From Physcia stellaris (taxonomy: Eukaryota > Ascomycota > Lecanoromycetes > Caliciales > Physciaceae): a DNA stretch of 64,000 nt. Below the pieces are notes generated by a model that saw nothing but the letters and a program-made list of their open reading frames with translations, was not told where the DNA came from and made no database searches. Positions 1 through 11,621 of the stretch are shown piece by piece (position 1 is the stretch's first letter; each line of letters starts with the position of its first letter). The position numbers and the translations under genes were made by a program. Where the stretch lies: contig JABSSW010000065.1 of assembly GCA_018902385.1 (NCBI GenBank), forward strand, positions 22,144-86,143, read 5' to 3'.

Positions 1-1629
1 AGTTCTATATCTTCTGTATCAGCCTAAACACCCAAGAGTCCTACATCGCTTCTACATCGTTACCACCCTTCCGTCCCACCGGTTGACTTCCCCCAGCGTA
101 GGGACTGCTGACCCTGTTAGAATTGAACGCTTCTGGGCACGCCTGGCCTAAGATCATCAGTCAAAGCGCTCGTCATCCAATTCTGTCGTACTTTGACTTC
201 TCAACATATAACAGAATATGTCGAGCTGCCAAAACCAATTTACTTACCTCGATACCAGATAACCATGAACGCGAGGACAGAAGGATACTCTGGTGACATC
301 AATCAATTATTCCGTGCAAGAGTGTTAAAAGTCCTTGCTACAGTCCTTGTTTGCGAGGCTAATCCTGTGCTCTGCTTCTCTTTGGTAGAACGCTACAGAT
401 GTGCTTGTTATCGGAGTCGATTGAGCAAAGTCGCGAACGAGAAGTAGAGACAAAACATGAATACAGCAGTACTTCGTACTGATTACTATGTCCTCAGAGA
501 ATCTGCGAAAGCTGGCACGAAGTTGTTGGTCGTCGACTCAATCAATTCTTTGCCTTGATGATTTTGGTTGATAATTTTACCCAGTCATCTTGAGGTCAGC
601 CTTTGGCCCTTTGACTTTTAACATAACCATTGGGCGTGTTGTCAAGGCGAACAAGTCTTCACGTAGATCCGTCGATGCTGGTCACCAGAAACACACAGTC
701 TCTAACATCTGTGCCGCGAAATGGCCCATCTAAAGGACCCTGTTGTGTTGTGGCTTACCTTAGGATAAACAAGATTATTTAGTACATAGAAGTCTTGGTT
801 GTACTTGGCTGTCTGTTTGGGTATAGAATTCTTCATCCCTCATCTCGAATTCCATTCAAATCTTCACAGGTGGCATGCAGTCTAACAAGCTATGAATGCT
901 CAATCCTCGACATGTGAATTGTTCGGAAGATTTGTTTTGAGGGGGTCTGTGGCACAGTAGTATCAGACTGTTGTAGTCAAGGGAAATTGAAGTGCGCCTT
1001 AGCAGGCATATCGAGGCTTTTAATTACGCATAATAGTGCCCGTCTCCGGAACTAAGAGCGAGTCGAACTACGAGTACAGGAACATCGATCGCACTTTGCA
1101 CCACTCCGCCATTTTATTTCCATTGTTCTTCCGTGACTTGACGTTTGTTCGGTCTCTGTAGCTTGCTCTGCTACCGTCACTGCAAAGTGCAAACACAGTC
1201 ATTTGGTTGGAAGCCATTCAAGTGCTTTCTCGGATCTCGAGGTCGTCTGGAGGGTCTCCGCTCTCCCTCCAAAACCTTGTCCGATTTTGGGTTAGTTCGG
1301 CTGAAGACTAAACAGCTGCTTTGCACCACCAACTGCCACATTCCCAATCCTCAATAATCTCAGCTTATTCTTGACGTTCAGCCTGTTCAGCAGCACGTCA
1401 TTGTGATCCTTCACCCTGCCAATTGGCCATTATCAACAGCCTGTGTCACGCTCCAAGTCGATCCATCGAGCTGCCTCGGCTTCCGCCCGTATTCACCTGT
1501 CCCTCGCCCTTTCTCGGTCGCTCATTCTGGGAAACGTCTCCATATCCGATCCACGCCAATTCGCTCTCCTCCTATAGTGTGTCGCAGGTGCCGGCCAGAT
1601 CTTTTGCACTGTAGCAGCCTACACCAACA
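1..1629. other. Intergenic / upstream region of the G-beta gene
   Basis: I recognise no gene here. Open frames are short (under 100 codons), match no family known to me and lack convincing exon partners. The last 500 bases are pyrimidine-rich and probably hold the promoter and 5' leader of the G-beta gene, whose start codon follows directly. Confidence 0.5.
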
Positions 1630-3203
1630 ATGTCATCCGAGATGTCGGGGGAGCAAATGCAAGCAAAGATTGCGGCTGCTCGACGCGACGCAGAAGGCCT
1701 GAAAGACAGGATCAAGCGCAAGAAAGACGAGCTAGCAGACACATCTCGTAAGTTGGACATGAATCGATAGTGTATTGTCGCGCGCATTTGGGGTTGTGAA
1801 ATCATTGGGAAACCCATTCCATGCGCTCGGGCTAACGACATCACTCCCAGTACGGCAGGTAGCCCAGAGCAATACAGACCAATTACCCCGGATTGGCATG
1901 AAATCCCGCAAACAACTCAAAGGCCACCTCGCCAAGATATACGCAATGCACTGGTCGACAGATCGCAGACATCTTGTGTCTGCCTCACAAGACGGAAAAC
2001 TGATCATATGGGACGCCTACACCACCAATAAAGTCCACGCCATTCCCCTTCGCTCCTCTTGGGTCATGACATGCGCCTACGCACCGAGTGGAAATTTCGT
2101 CGCTTGCGGTGGTCTCGACAATATATGCTCTGTTTACAATCTCTCCACCAGAGAAGGGCCTACCCGTGTTGCTCGCGAACTTTCTGGTCACTCTGGCTAC
2201 CTTTCCTGCTGTCGATTTATCAACGACCGTCGAGTACTGACCTCGTCCGGCGATATGACATGCATGCTTTGGGATGTCGAGACTGGATCAAAAGTGACGG
2301 AATTTGCGGATCACTTAGGAGACGTTATGAGCATCAGCATCAACCCCACAAATCAGAACGTGTTCGTTTCTGGGGCCTGCGATGCGTTCGCCAAACTGTG
2401 GGATATTCGCACTGGGAGGGCTGTTCAGACCTTTGCTGGTCATGAATCGGACATCAATGCTGTCCAGTTCTTTCCTGATGGGCAAGCTTTTGGAACAGGC
2501 TCTGATGACGCCAGTTGCCGTCTATTTGACATTCGTGCAGACCGAGAAGTCAACACATACGCAGTAAGTCTCGGTCCCGCTTTGACAGCAATCTCTTGGC
2601 TTTCTCCTATGAAAAAATCAATCTTTTGTCTTTCAATCCTACTAACAAAGAGCTAAAAATATGGACCCTGTTGTTCCGTCCAATAATTAGCGGGTTGGGC
2701 TGTTGGTCACCAGAGCACCTTTGTTAGCAAGCTGCTCACGTTGGATGTCACGTATTTGCTTTCTGGACAGAGCGATCGATGCAATGTACAAAAGCAACGA
2801 CTAACGATCATCTTCTTTAATAGAGCGACCAAATCCTCTGCGGCATCACCTCCGTCGCGTTCTCGGTCTCCGGGCGACTACTCTTTGCAGGCTACGATGA
2901 TTTCGAATGCAAAGTAAGCTAAATGCCTGAGACATGAGCTGTTCACGAGGAATGGCTACCTCAAGACGGATCTTGATTACTGACTTAATTCAAAGGTGTG
3001 GGACGTCCTGAGGGGTGACCGAGTAGGCAGCCTAAGCGGCCATGAAAATCGGGTCAGTTGCTTGGGGGTGAGCAATGATGGCATGAGCTTGTGTACCGGA
3101 TCCTGGGACTCAACTGTAAGTCTTCTTCGTTATGAGATGCAGCATGGATAAGAGACATGGACTAATTTTACTTCTTCTACAGCTCAGGGTTTGGGCGTGG
3201 TAA
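1630..3203 (+). CDS. sfaD: Heterotrimeric G-protein beta subunit (SfaD/GPB1 type)
   Basis: This is the beta subunit of the membrane-associated heterotrimeric G protein; with gamma it relays receptor signals controlling growth, conidiation and virulence in filamentous fungi. Five exons give 353 residues: 1630-1747, 1851-2563, 2824-2913, 2996-3115, 3183-3203. All four introns have GT and AG ends and keep frame. Exon 1 is the N-terminal coiled coil that binds gamma (Met-Ser-Ser-Glu start, then many Lys, Arg, Asp, Glu). The rest is seven WD40 blades with hallmarks such as [46 protein letters not shown] and the terminal VWAW. The length matches the family (about 350-360). The last exon codes only LRVWAW and the stop. 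A phosducin-like gene lies downstream on the same strand. The symbol follows Aspergillus usage. Identification is very secure; exact exon ends rest on conservation. Confidence 0.96.
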
Positions 3204-5786
3204 TTGTGCATATGTCGCTTGTCGAGGGTAAACACATCGGCAGTATGCTTGGGGCAAGCGTACCATAGCTCGATGCTGGAAATTGTTTACACTGTAGTCG
3301 ACAAGCTCATCGGTCGACTTTGGAGATCGATGCAAGAAGCTGGAAAGGTGAACGTGGTGCTATACGGGTATACCATAACACGGGAATTCCATCAACGGTA
3401 CACGTTCGTCCAACAAACATCCTCCTAATCATGGCGACTGTACATATGGGCGTGTGCGGCGGTCATGTCTCGCCGAAGCGGCAGAAGTATTCGTCAAGGC
3501 TCCTTATTCCGGCGGACGTTGTGTATATCCAATCTCTTTGACAATTTCTCTGGCAGGCGAAAGGGGGTGGATAGCCGTTCTAATATTTTCTTTTGTGATA
3601 CCTCAGTACTCCGCGGTCGGTTTGCGTTCTAAAAGTGTGCGCGGGTGGACAGATGTTTGGGAGTTGTGCAATTCATATACAGCTACCGAGTCAGAGCTCT
3701 TTTGCCAATCAGCGATAGCCGAAATCGAATCAAACCGGCGTCCTTCTCAAATTGCTCGATCGAGATTCAAGGATGCTAAATGCGCAATAAACCGATACTT
3801 GCAGGATTTAGGGGCGAGTCTGGATAATGTAGCGAGTTTTCTCCAATAAGCAGCTGCATAAGCTGTTTTGCTAGCTTTCCTCGACTACTGCAAGTGATGC
3901 TCCCACCACATTTGTCTCGTACTCGTTCGATAGGAATCCGAATCAAATGAGCTTGTCCGAGAATTGTTTTGACAAGCTGGGAAACAAAGGCTGATCTGGA
4001 TGACAAGAGACAAGGGCATCTCACAGTAGTGAATGTTTCATGACATCACAGTGGGAAGGTATTTAGGGATGAGCTCCCCGAACCATCTCCTTCTCTCAGA
4101 CATTCAGCTTGCAGTTGTATCTTTTCATCAAATTTCTCAGGAAATCATTACTGGACCTACAGAATGCCAAACATCTTCGAGCAGTTTTGCTATCGATTAG
4201 GCTCGCAATTGGGTTAATATTCGGTGAACATGATGCAAATCGGACGAGACGAGCGATCGACGGGAATCAAGCCTGAGCAAGTCGGCTCTGTCTAGAACCT
4301 CTTCCGATTTGACAGCTACACTGGACTCTACCTACTTTTACTCATGTACGATGGTGTCATTGATGAGATTATCTTAGCAACAGTATCAATGTGGATAGCG
4401 TGCTAATGGCTTTCCGACATTGGTTCTCACGTGCCCATGCTTTTCCGAATGGATACCCATCCAAGAAATTGGTGACAAGACTAGGTGTTCAGATGGTGAT
4501 CCGGATGAGAGTAGCAGAAGTCTCTTTTTGATCTGTTCTTCGGGGACCCAACGGCAGACCCGAGGATCTTCCCTCTCATCATCATGAAACGCATTGGTAG
4601 GCGAATTAAAACGCTGGTCCTCACGGGAGATGCACAATCCTGTCGGATTACGGATCGGTCATTGGTCGATAAGCAGCCTCCCAGCCCAGGTGCTTGACGT
4701 CGGCCTTTATTCACATCAAAGGATTGGCTTCTCGTAGGCCGGGAAATGACCATGAGTCTGAGTCGAGAAGGCTGACCGGGGTCACCATCAGAGATGCAAG
4801 CCCGATGGCGCAAGAATAAGATCAAGTACGAGGTAGAAGCAGAAGTGGGCAGAGGCTAATGTAAGGCATCTCCGGGCATCACCGTGTTATACCAATTCAC
4901 GACGCTTGGGCTTGATCTGGCGAAGTGACATTTGACAGCTCCAAAGTCTAAATTGCTTTGGTACGGGGAGTGGTCTGCAAGCACAATGATGAGAAGCGTC
5001 TCCAAGATTTTGGCTAGCAATAGCAAGCACCGGAAGGATGATATTATTGTCCATGGACTCGAACCTAAGACAAGCAATCGGCGATGAACAATGGACACCA
5101 GACGGTTACGCCGCAGTAGATTCGGGTGGACATCCTTGGTGTTGGACGGTGCCACATTCCTCGCCAGATATCCACGTGGCCCACATGGTCAGGGAGTGAG
5201 CTGGGACGAAGAGGCCAGGCTACGTTTCGAGTGCTGCACTGGAGATTATTAAGAGCCCCTGAAGGTGAGATGAAGAAACAGGGCAGACCAGGATTGGACC
5301 TGACAAATTATGAAAGAAGGAAAATAGGGAAAGTAGGATGGTGGTCCGTGCTGGGATCAAGGCATGCCAAGAAGCGAACTACTGCAGCTGCCACGAGGTC
5401 TCTGCTCTCGAGTAGTGAGGTACAGTATCCGTAATCTAAATATGAAGCCACACTCCCTGGTAGCTAGTAGTTAGCTATTCACTCCCCTCCTCAATCCATT
5501 CAATTCCAAACTTTGTGCCTGACAACAATCGCTTTTCTCTCGAGATCAATTGAGAAAATTAATCCCTGCTCTCCATCTGCCCTGTTTGCTGCAGTCCCGT
5601 AAACCTTCAGCGCATTCCCTGCTGTCACAGTCAGAGACCACATCAGACTGACCGCATCCCACATCGGCCCCCATTCCCGAGGCCTGCATCCTTTGTCGCA
5701 GCAGACAACCAACCTCGCGTCTCACCACCGCAATACAAAAACAAATCCAACTTCCTCTCTCCCTTTGACCTCTGATCCATCCTCCA
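3204..5786. other. Long intergenic region between G-beta and phosducin genes
   Basis: About 2.6 kb with no recognisable gene. Several open frames of 70-130 codons occur on both strands (the longest at 3454-3849), but none resembles a known family or has exon-like continuation. The final 300 bases before the phosducin start are rich in C and T, as in many fungal promoters. Confidence 0.5.
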
Positions 5787-6801
5787 ATGTCCAATCCCGC
5801 CCAAGACGAGTTCAACGCCTTAGCCAGCGCACAGCACCACTCGCCGCGAACACACCCCGAAGACACCAGCTCCCTCTCCTCCTCCAACGACGGAACAACC
5901 CTGCACTCCGACCACGCCGACGAACCCCCTCACCGCTCGTTCTCCCCGCGCTCTCCCGGCAACATGCCATCCATGACCTACACCATCCCGACCAACGTCA
6001 GCTTCAGCGCCAACACCGGCCCCAAAGGCGTCATCGCCGACGCGCGCTCCTTCGAAACCGCCAAAAAGCGCAGTTTCCGTCAAACCCTGCACGCATTCTC
6101 CAACGGGCAGTCGCCGCCTTTATTCGGCAGCAAGAACAACAAGAAGAACGCGTTCGATTTCAACCGGGAGAAGAGCCCGAGCCCGGACATCTCGGCCGAT
6201 GATGACGAGGATGAGTTCATGCGCACGTGGCGGCAGAACCGACTCGACGAGTTGGCGAACATGAAGAGCGAGGTGAGCACCAAGAGGAGGAGTCCGAGCA
6301 AGCGGAAGTACGGCGGGCTGGTGGCGGTGGATCCGTCCGGATACCTGGACGCGGTGGAGAAAGTCGCGAGCGAGACGATCGTGGTGGTGCTGATCTACGA
6401 TCACGAGGTAAATACACATGAACCCCTTTCGCGAATGCGGTGACATGTTTTCGCTAATTTCCGCTTTTCTCGCAATTTCACAGTCCCCCGAAAGCGGGCG
6501 AGTGGAAGACGCGCTCGACAAGCTGGCGCAGAAGCACAACACCACCCGCTTCGTCAAGCTGCACCAGCTCGAAGCCGAGATGGACGAGATCGCCGTGCCC
6601 GGCATCCTGGCGTACCAGGGCGGCGAGTGTTTCGCCAACCTGGTGTCGCTGATGAGCGAGATGCCGGCGGGCAGGGAGATGAATCAGGCGAATCTGGAAT
6701 GGCTTTTGCAGCAGTGAGTTTTTTCCCTCACCATGAGAATTGGAGCTCGAGAATTCGCTGACGGGTTTTGCTATGCTTGCAGACATAGAATCCTACTCTG
6801 A
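5787..6801 (+). CDS. phnA: Phosducin-like protein (G-beta-gamma chaperone/regulator)
   Basis: Phosducin-like proteins bind G-beta-gamma and help assemble it with the CCT chaperonin. Three exons (5787-6407, 6484-6713, 6783-6801) give 289 residues; the last exon adds only the end of a QHRILL tail. Residues 1-90 are disordered and rich in Ser, Pro and His. Then come a helical G-beta-binding segment (FMRTWRQNRLDEL) and a thioredoxin-like fold without the redox cysteine pair, seen in ETIVVVLIYDHE, the Arg-Phe-Val-Lys-Leu strand and VPGILAYQGGE. Length and order fit fungal PhnA-type proteins. Its partner G-beta is the nearest upstream gene on the same strand. The first ATG of the long frame was chosen as start because it directly precedes the continuous exon. 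The symbol follows Aspergillus usage and is given by similarity. Confidence 0.9.
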
Positions 6802-7664
6802 TTCCTTTGTCCATTCCCTCGACTCTGATTCTTTTTACCCTCTTTGTCCTACTGATGATACAACAATCCCTGGAGCGGTTCGGCGTCTAGAGAAAAACGG
6901 GCGGGGGCACAGCATCAACATTGGGCGTTTTATACATAATAATGGGCCGCGAAGGGAAGGAAACTCGGTCTGGAACTGAGATACATGGCTTTATGTATAT
7001 GCTATTCACACTTCTCTGAGCGCGGCGTGGCGAAGTGAGGCAAAGGAAAGGAAAGGGGTTTTGGATTGGAAGGGGGCTGGGCGGCCATGACATACAAGCC
7101 CCCCGGGGCCTTCATTGTGTTTTGGTAGATATACTTACTCTGTAATAAGTTATACACTTTCTTCTGTTCCTTGTGGCTGTTGTGCCGTCGTCGTGCATAA
7201 AGAACCAAATATCGCGTGTCGGGGCTCGATCTGATACCCAGGCAAGATGTATCCTACCCTCGGAGTCTGGGTGCTTGCTGAAGAGTGCTGTATGGCCTTT
7301 CCCACCAACGTAGTAACCCTTCCTCTTGTCGGGCCTACTACGAGTGCATCGATCATCGGCTAATAGGCCCTCATTCATGCTCTGGACAGGCTGCCTCCAA
7401 TGTATAGGGATAGCGTATTCTCAAGCAATTGGGCTACATTGGTCTGCTTATTATATTCATTCATCTCAGCCAAAGAGTCCCCGTTACTAGGGTCTAGGAC
7501 TGAACAAAGACTACCACAATTATAAGTAAGAACTGACTCTCAAATATTACATTCCAAACACGCCTTTCCGTACTTGCACTGGGTATCAACCATTTCGCCC
7601 TTCCAACGCCTGCAAACACCACATCATTTCCCTGCATACTCCTGTCCCATCCAAAAGGCTAACG
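6802..7664. other. Intergenic region, convergent 3' ends
   Basis: This lies between the 3' end of the phosducin-like gene and the 3' end of the minus-strand RFTS-like gene, so it should hold two 3' untranslated regions and terminators. Short open frames here are unconvincing. I see no repeat or RNA gene. Confidence 0.5.
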
Positions 7665-9468
7665 CTAACCGAGGAAGCGTGAGCGCTTGATCGGCTTCGG
7701 GAACAGCTTGCCCGGTTCCGCGCCGCCGTGGGTTCCTTCAGCGGGTTCACTGTCATGGCAAGCCTGGAGATGCGCGACGAGGTTACTGCCAGAAGTAGAA
7801 TCAGCATCTATCGCGGCCCAAGAAAAGGAAAAGGGGCTACAGGATGGAAAAAGGGTCACGTACTTGACGGGCAGATAGGGGCGAGACTCGGCCATTGCCA
7901 GCCGAATCTTTTCCGCCGCGGAAGCGGTGTGTTCGCGGAAATGCGCCTGCATCTCTGCCTGGCCTTCCTCCGTGGAAGCGGCGTGCACGCGCTTGTTGCA
8001 TGCTTCGAAGGTGCATGTCCAGATATCGCCTGGGCCCTGAGGCTCCGTCGACGGCAACGGGTAGCTGACCAGGATTTTCTTCTCGGTTATGCGTGGGAGA
8101 TAGGTATGGTGAGAGGCATAATTGTCAAGTGCGGAAGAATGTTTCGGGGCGCGTGATGAAGTGCGGTTGGGCAAAGTGGTCGTATTGCGAGCAGCAGCGG
8201 TTGCGAGTGGAGATGCACCGTCGACCATCTCTTCGTCACTGGAATCGTCTGAGTCGGAGGGTTTGGCTTTAGGTATTTTACCACGACGCTGCATGGCTTT
8301 TGTACTGTATTTGCTTCCTTTGGGCTGCAAGATAGATTTGCGTTTGTGTGAACCAGTCTCGGGACTAGACTTTGGGCTTGGGGTTTCAGGGTCGTCGTCT
8401 TCAGAGGCGTTTGAAGACGAGCTGGAGGAATCATCAAGGACGATCGGATCCTGCTTTGCACCGTTCTTCGAAGCATTACGGGTGGCAGCGTTCCTCGCGG
8501 ACGGGCGACCTCTCGCTTTGCCAGTTCCAGTGATCTTATCAGGTTCGATGGGTTTGTCAGGTTTGCTGTTTCTTCGTTGCGGCTCATAAGTGGCACTTGG
8601 CTCGTTACGCCCTTTGTTGCGTGCCATTCTTGATTGAATTTCGGCGACTGTCTCCTGCGTACAATTTAAGGATACGGACAATAGAGGTGACAACTAACAC
8701 CTACCGGAAATTTGTGGGTATAGTAAGTGAAGATCGCCGAATTCTCCCAATCGAGATCCTCCTGGGCTTCGAACATGCAAGTAATAATGTATTCGCGATG
8801 TTCATGAAATCCTTCGCGAACGTCATCGGCGTCGACGCGCCGACAAGGGTTGGAGCCGTGAAGATAATACTATAGTGTTGTTCAGCAATGAGGCTTAATT
8901 ATCGGCGTTGATGCTATCAGCGTACGTCTTTGAAAATGGCATTGGCATATCGCTCGAGACCTTTGCCCGAAAGTTTCGGATTCTTTTTTAGGGCCCTTCT
9001 CAGCTTGTCTGCCAGCATGTAGAACATTGAGGCGGCTTCGTGCATTCCGTCGAAGGTTTGCCTGTAAACAGGTGCTGGATCTCGGAGTTCGAACCATCCT
9101 GCTCGACCTGCCGCCCAGAATCCGTAGGTGCCATCGTCATACTCGGCGAACGCGTAAGTTGTGATCCCTGCTAACTCAATAGTTTTCGTCCGATATTTAT
9201 CATTTTTGACTTGGGTTCTCTTGTTAGCCAGCAACCTCACGCGAAGAATTTCTAGACACATACTGTTCTGTCTGTACGCTGGATCGACTGTCTCGAGTGT
9301 TCCAAGGACTTGAACGGGGTTGTTAGTATTCGCAGCAAACAAGCTCACTGGCTCCCCTGTAGTTTGGGAGAGGACCTTTGTTTTTTTGAGTGTGTACGAG
9401 GGCCAATTGTCGGAGTCTTTGATTCTGGGATTCCTAGCCTCCAAGATATCGTTCTCCAGGATAGCCAT
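7665..9468 (-). CDS. RFTS-like (DNMT1 replication-foci domain) protein with C2H2 zinc finger
   Basis: Three exons on the minus strand (9468-8926, 8869-8705, 8654-7665) give 565 residues. The N-terminal 235 or so residues resemble the replication-foci targeting domain of DNMT1 as found alone in fungal proteins (WPSYTLKKTKVL, YAFAEYDDGTYGFWAAG, the CRRVDADDVREGFHEHR segment). A long disordered linker rich in Ser, Asp and Lys follows. Near the end is a zinc-finger-like motif, Cys450-x4-Cys455-x18-His474-x3-His478, and a second His-rich HLQACH patch. There is no methyltransferase domain. Known relatives of this build include Raf2 of the fission yeast H3K9 methylation complex and DIM-7 of Neurospora; a role in heterochromatin targeting is inference. 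An alternative 56-nt intron near 7809-7864 would end the protein just after LPVK. The gene shares a 264-bp divergent promoter with the PUS4 gene. Confidence 0.8.
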
Positions 9469-9732
9469 ATTGTTTGTTCTATGTGTTGATGGCCGGGAGC
9501 AAGTGAATGGGCAGCTTCAGTCGCGCCGGGCAGAAGCATGTTCCTCGCTTATGATAAAGGATATCTACCCGATGTAGATCATCCAATGCGTAATTACCCA
9601 ACTCGGACAGTGCCTCGAGAGTAGCTCATGACTATTACCGTGCAGCAAAGACCTGGGCAGATTAAAAGCCATTGAGAACCCGAGCATGGCTTTTGATCAT
9701 CAGAAAACTAAGTACTTGCAGCATACTAGTTG
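9469..9732. promoter_or_regulatory. Shared divergent promoter (RFTS-like protein / PUS4)
   Basis: The start codons of the minus-strand chromatin protein and the plus-strand pseudouridine synthase are only about 264 bases apart, so both promoters and 5' leaders must fit here. No specific binding site is assigned. Confidence 0.6.
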
Positions 9733-11106
9733 ATGGCTCAGTTCAATTTGGCTCAATTCGTCAAGAGAGTCATTTCTACTGCCGAGGCTATGGGTTCCGA
9801 AGGTGTTTTCGGTATGCTCATACTTTTCATGAGAATTCAGAGTAGGCTTCTAGAATTTTACTGATGTTATCGACTAGCCGTCAACAAGCCAAAATCTGTT
9901 AGCTCCGCACAAGTCCTTCGCGATCTCCAGAAAAGCTTCAATCCCTCTCAATTCTTCAAGCCATGGCTGTCAGCGGAGAGAGCGAACCGTTTACAAGAAA
10001 CCCGATATGAACAAAAGAAGCGGAGGAAGAAAACTGTTGAGGTCAAACTAGGTCATGGTGGAACGCTGGATCCAATGGCGACAGGTGTCCTCATAGTAGG
10101 CGTGGGCAAAGGCACCAAAAGTCTCCAAAGCTTCCTGAACTGTACCAAAACCTATGAGGCTACTATACTGTTCGGCGCAGCGACAGACTCTTACGACACA
10201 CTTGGCAAGGTCTTGAACAAGGCACCATATACCCACGTCACACGAGAAACGGTAGAGAAGGCGCTAGAAAAGTTTAGGGGCAAGATCATGCAGAGACCCC
10301 CATTGTATTCAGCACTGCACGTTCATGGAAAGCGGCTTTATGAGTACGCACGGGAGGGAAAGGAAGTCCCCGTAGAGATCCAAGAGCGGCCAGTCGAAGT
10401 CCAGGAGCTGAGCATCGTCGAGTGGCTGGAGGGTGGCACTCACAAATACAGATGGCCAGCCCAAGAGGCAGAAAAGGAGGACAAGGAGGTAGCAGAAAAA
10501 GTGCTACATCTGCGCGAAGTTCCTGGGATTTCGACAGAAACACGTGACGATCAGTCAGCGGACAGCGACATCTCAAGGAAGCGGAAACGTTCGATCAACG
10601 AGGAGGATGATTTAGTTACTACCAGCGTACCAGCCCAAAAGCGGCAGGAAACAGCAGAAGAGCTTTGCATGTCCGGAGGCTTACAAGGCCTCGATCAGGG
10701 TGAGCCTGCAAACGTAATGTCAGAGAACTCAGATTTGGTGGCTTCTGAACCACGAGAACAAGAGCCATCGCAGTCAGAAGAAAGGCCCCCAGCTGTTAGA
10801 CTACGCATGACAGTAACATCCGGCTTCTACGTCCGCTCTCTAGCCCATGACCTTGGAAAAGCCGTCGACTCACTCGGATGTATGAGTGACCTCGTCCGTT
10901 CAAGGCAAGAGCAATTCCAGCTGGGCCAAAACGTGTTGGAATGGAGCGATATCGAAGGAGGCGAAGATGTGTGGGCTCCGAAGCTGGAGAGCATGCTCAG
11001 AGATTGGCGAGCTAGAACACAAGATTCTGGCGCAGCCGAGGAGCTTGACCTTGGCAAGGGTGATGCCACAGATGCTGCCCCTGATGCAAATATAGCCGCC
11101 ACGTGA
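9733..11106 (+). CDS. PUS4: tRNA pseudouridine-55 synthase (TruB/Pus4 family)
   Basis: Pus4 converts U55 of the tRNA T-loop to pseudouridine in nuclear and mitochondrial tRNAs. Two exons (9733-9811, 9878-11106) give 435 residues. The intron interrupts the opening VFAVNKP motif typical of TruB enzymes. The catalytic aspartate is Asp91 in GHGGTLDPMATGVL. The KTYEATILFGAATDSYDTLG and RPPLYSALHVHGKRLYEYAREG motifs follow. An acidic insert of about 100 residues, rich in Glu, Ser and Gln, separates the body from the C-terminal VTSGFYVRSLAHDLG motif. Two in-frame starts exist: 9733 adds MAQFNLAQFVKRVIST, which could act as a mitochondrial presequence, while 9790 starts just before the conserved core. 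I chose the first. The family call is very secure. Confidence 0.93.
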
Positions 11107-11621
11107 TACAATCACGGCTTACGACCATATGAAGCAATGGACGATCGATTTACATCGTCGTCCTGGCCATCGATATCGGAACGCCGATTATCTCAGCAGG
11201 AGAAAGCCGAAAACGCTTCAATCGATAAATTCTTCCTTAGCCGAGGTAAGAGACACCAGTTGATTCCGTTCGCCGCTTCGATAATGTTGACTTACCAGTT
11301 GTGGCGGGATGACCAGGCACTCTCCGAGTGAATGAATCAGGGATCCAAAGGGATGCATTCGCAGATAGCATCAACGTGCTAGCGTGCCTCCGTGTGTGAC
11401 GAGGGGTGTTCCCTCTGCTGGATAGGTGCTGCTGTAGGATCCGATCGAAATTCCGGTCTCAGATGATCCAGCCAAATACTCCTCCAATATCAGATGGATC
11501 ACCTTCGTATCTTGTAATATATGATGATACTTTAGACTCAGGCTTTGCCGCTCCATGTATCACTGCATCGTCGGATCTGCAGCGTGATTCAGTAGTTCTG
11601 AGCTGCTTGCCGATGAGTCGT
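11107..11621. other. Convergent intergenic region
   Basis: This holds the 3' ends of PUS4 and of the minus-strand transporter. A 64-codon frame at 11137-11331 starts MDDRFTSSSW and contains a possible donor (GGTAAGAG), but no following exon can be seen, so I do not call it. Confidence 0.5.

Noticed and set aside
7809-7864. Possible 56-nt intron (GTACGT...GATAG) near the 3' end of the RFTS-like gene
   Set aside because: Splicing it gives an immediate stop after LPVK and removes a His/Cys-rich patch that looks genuine; the unspliced frame is open. Kept as an alternative only.
11137-11331. 64-codon open frame starting MDDRFTSSSW after PUS4
   Set aside because: No recognisable family, no following exon, and it lies in a convergent 3' region.
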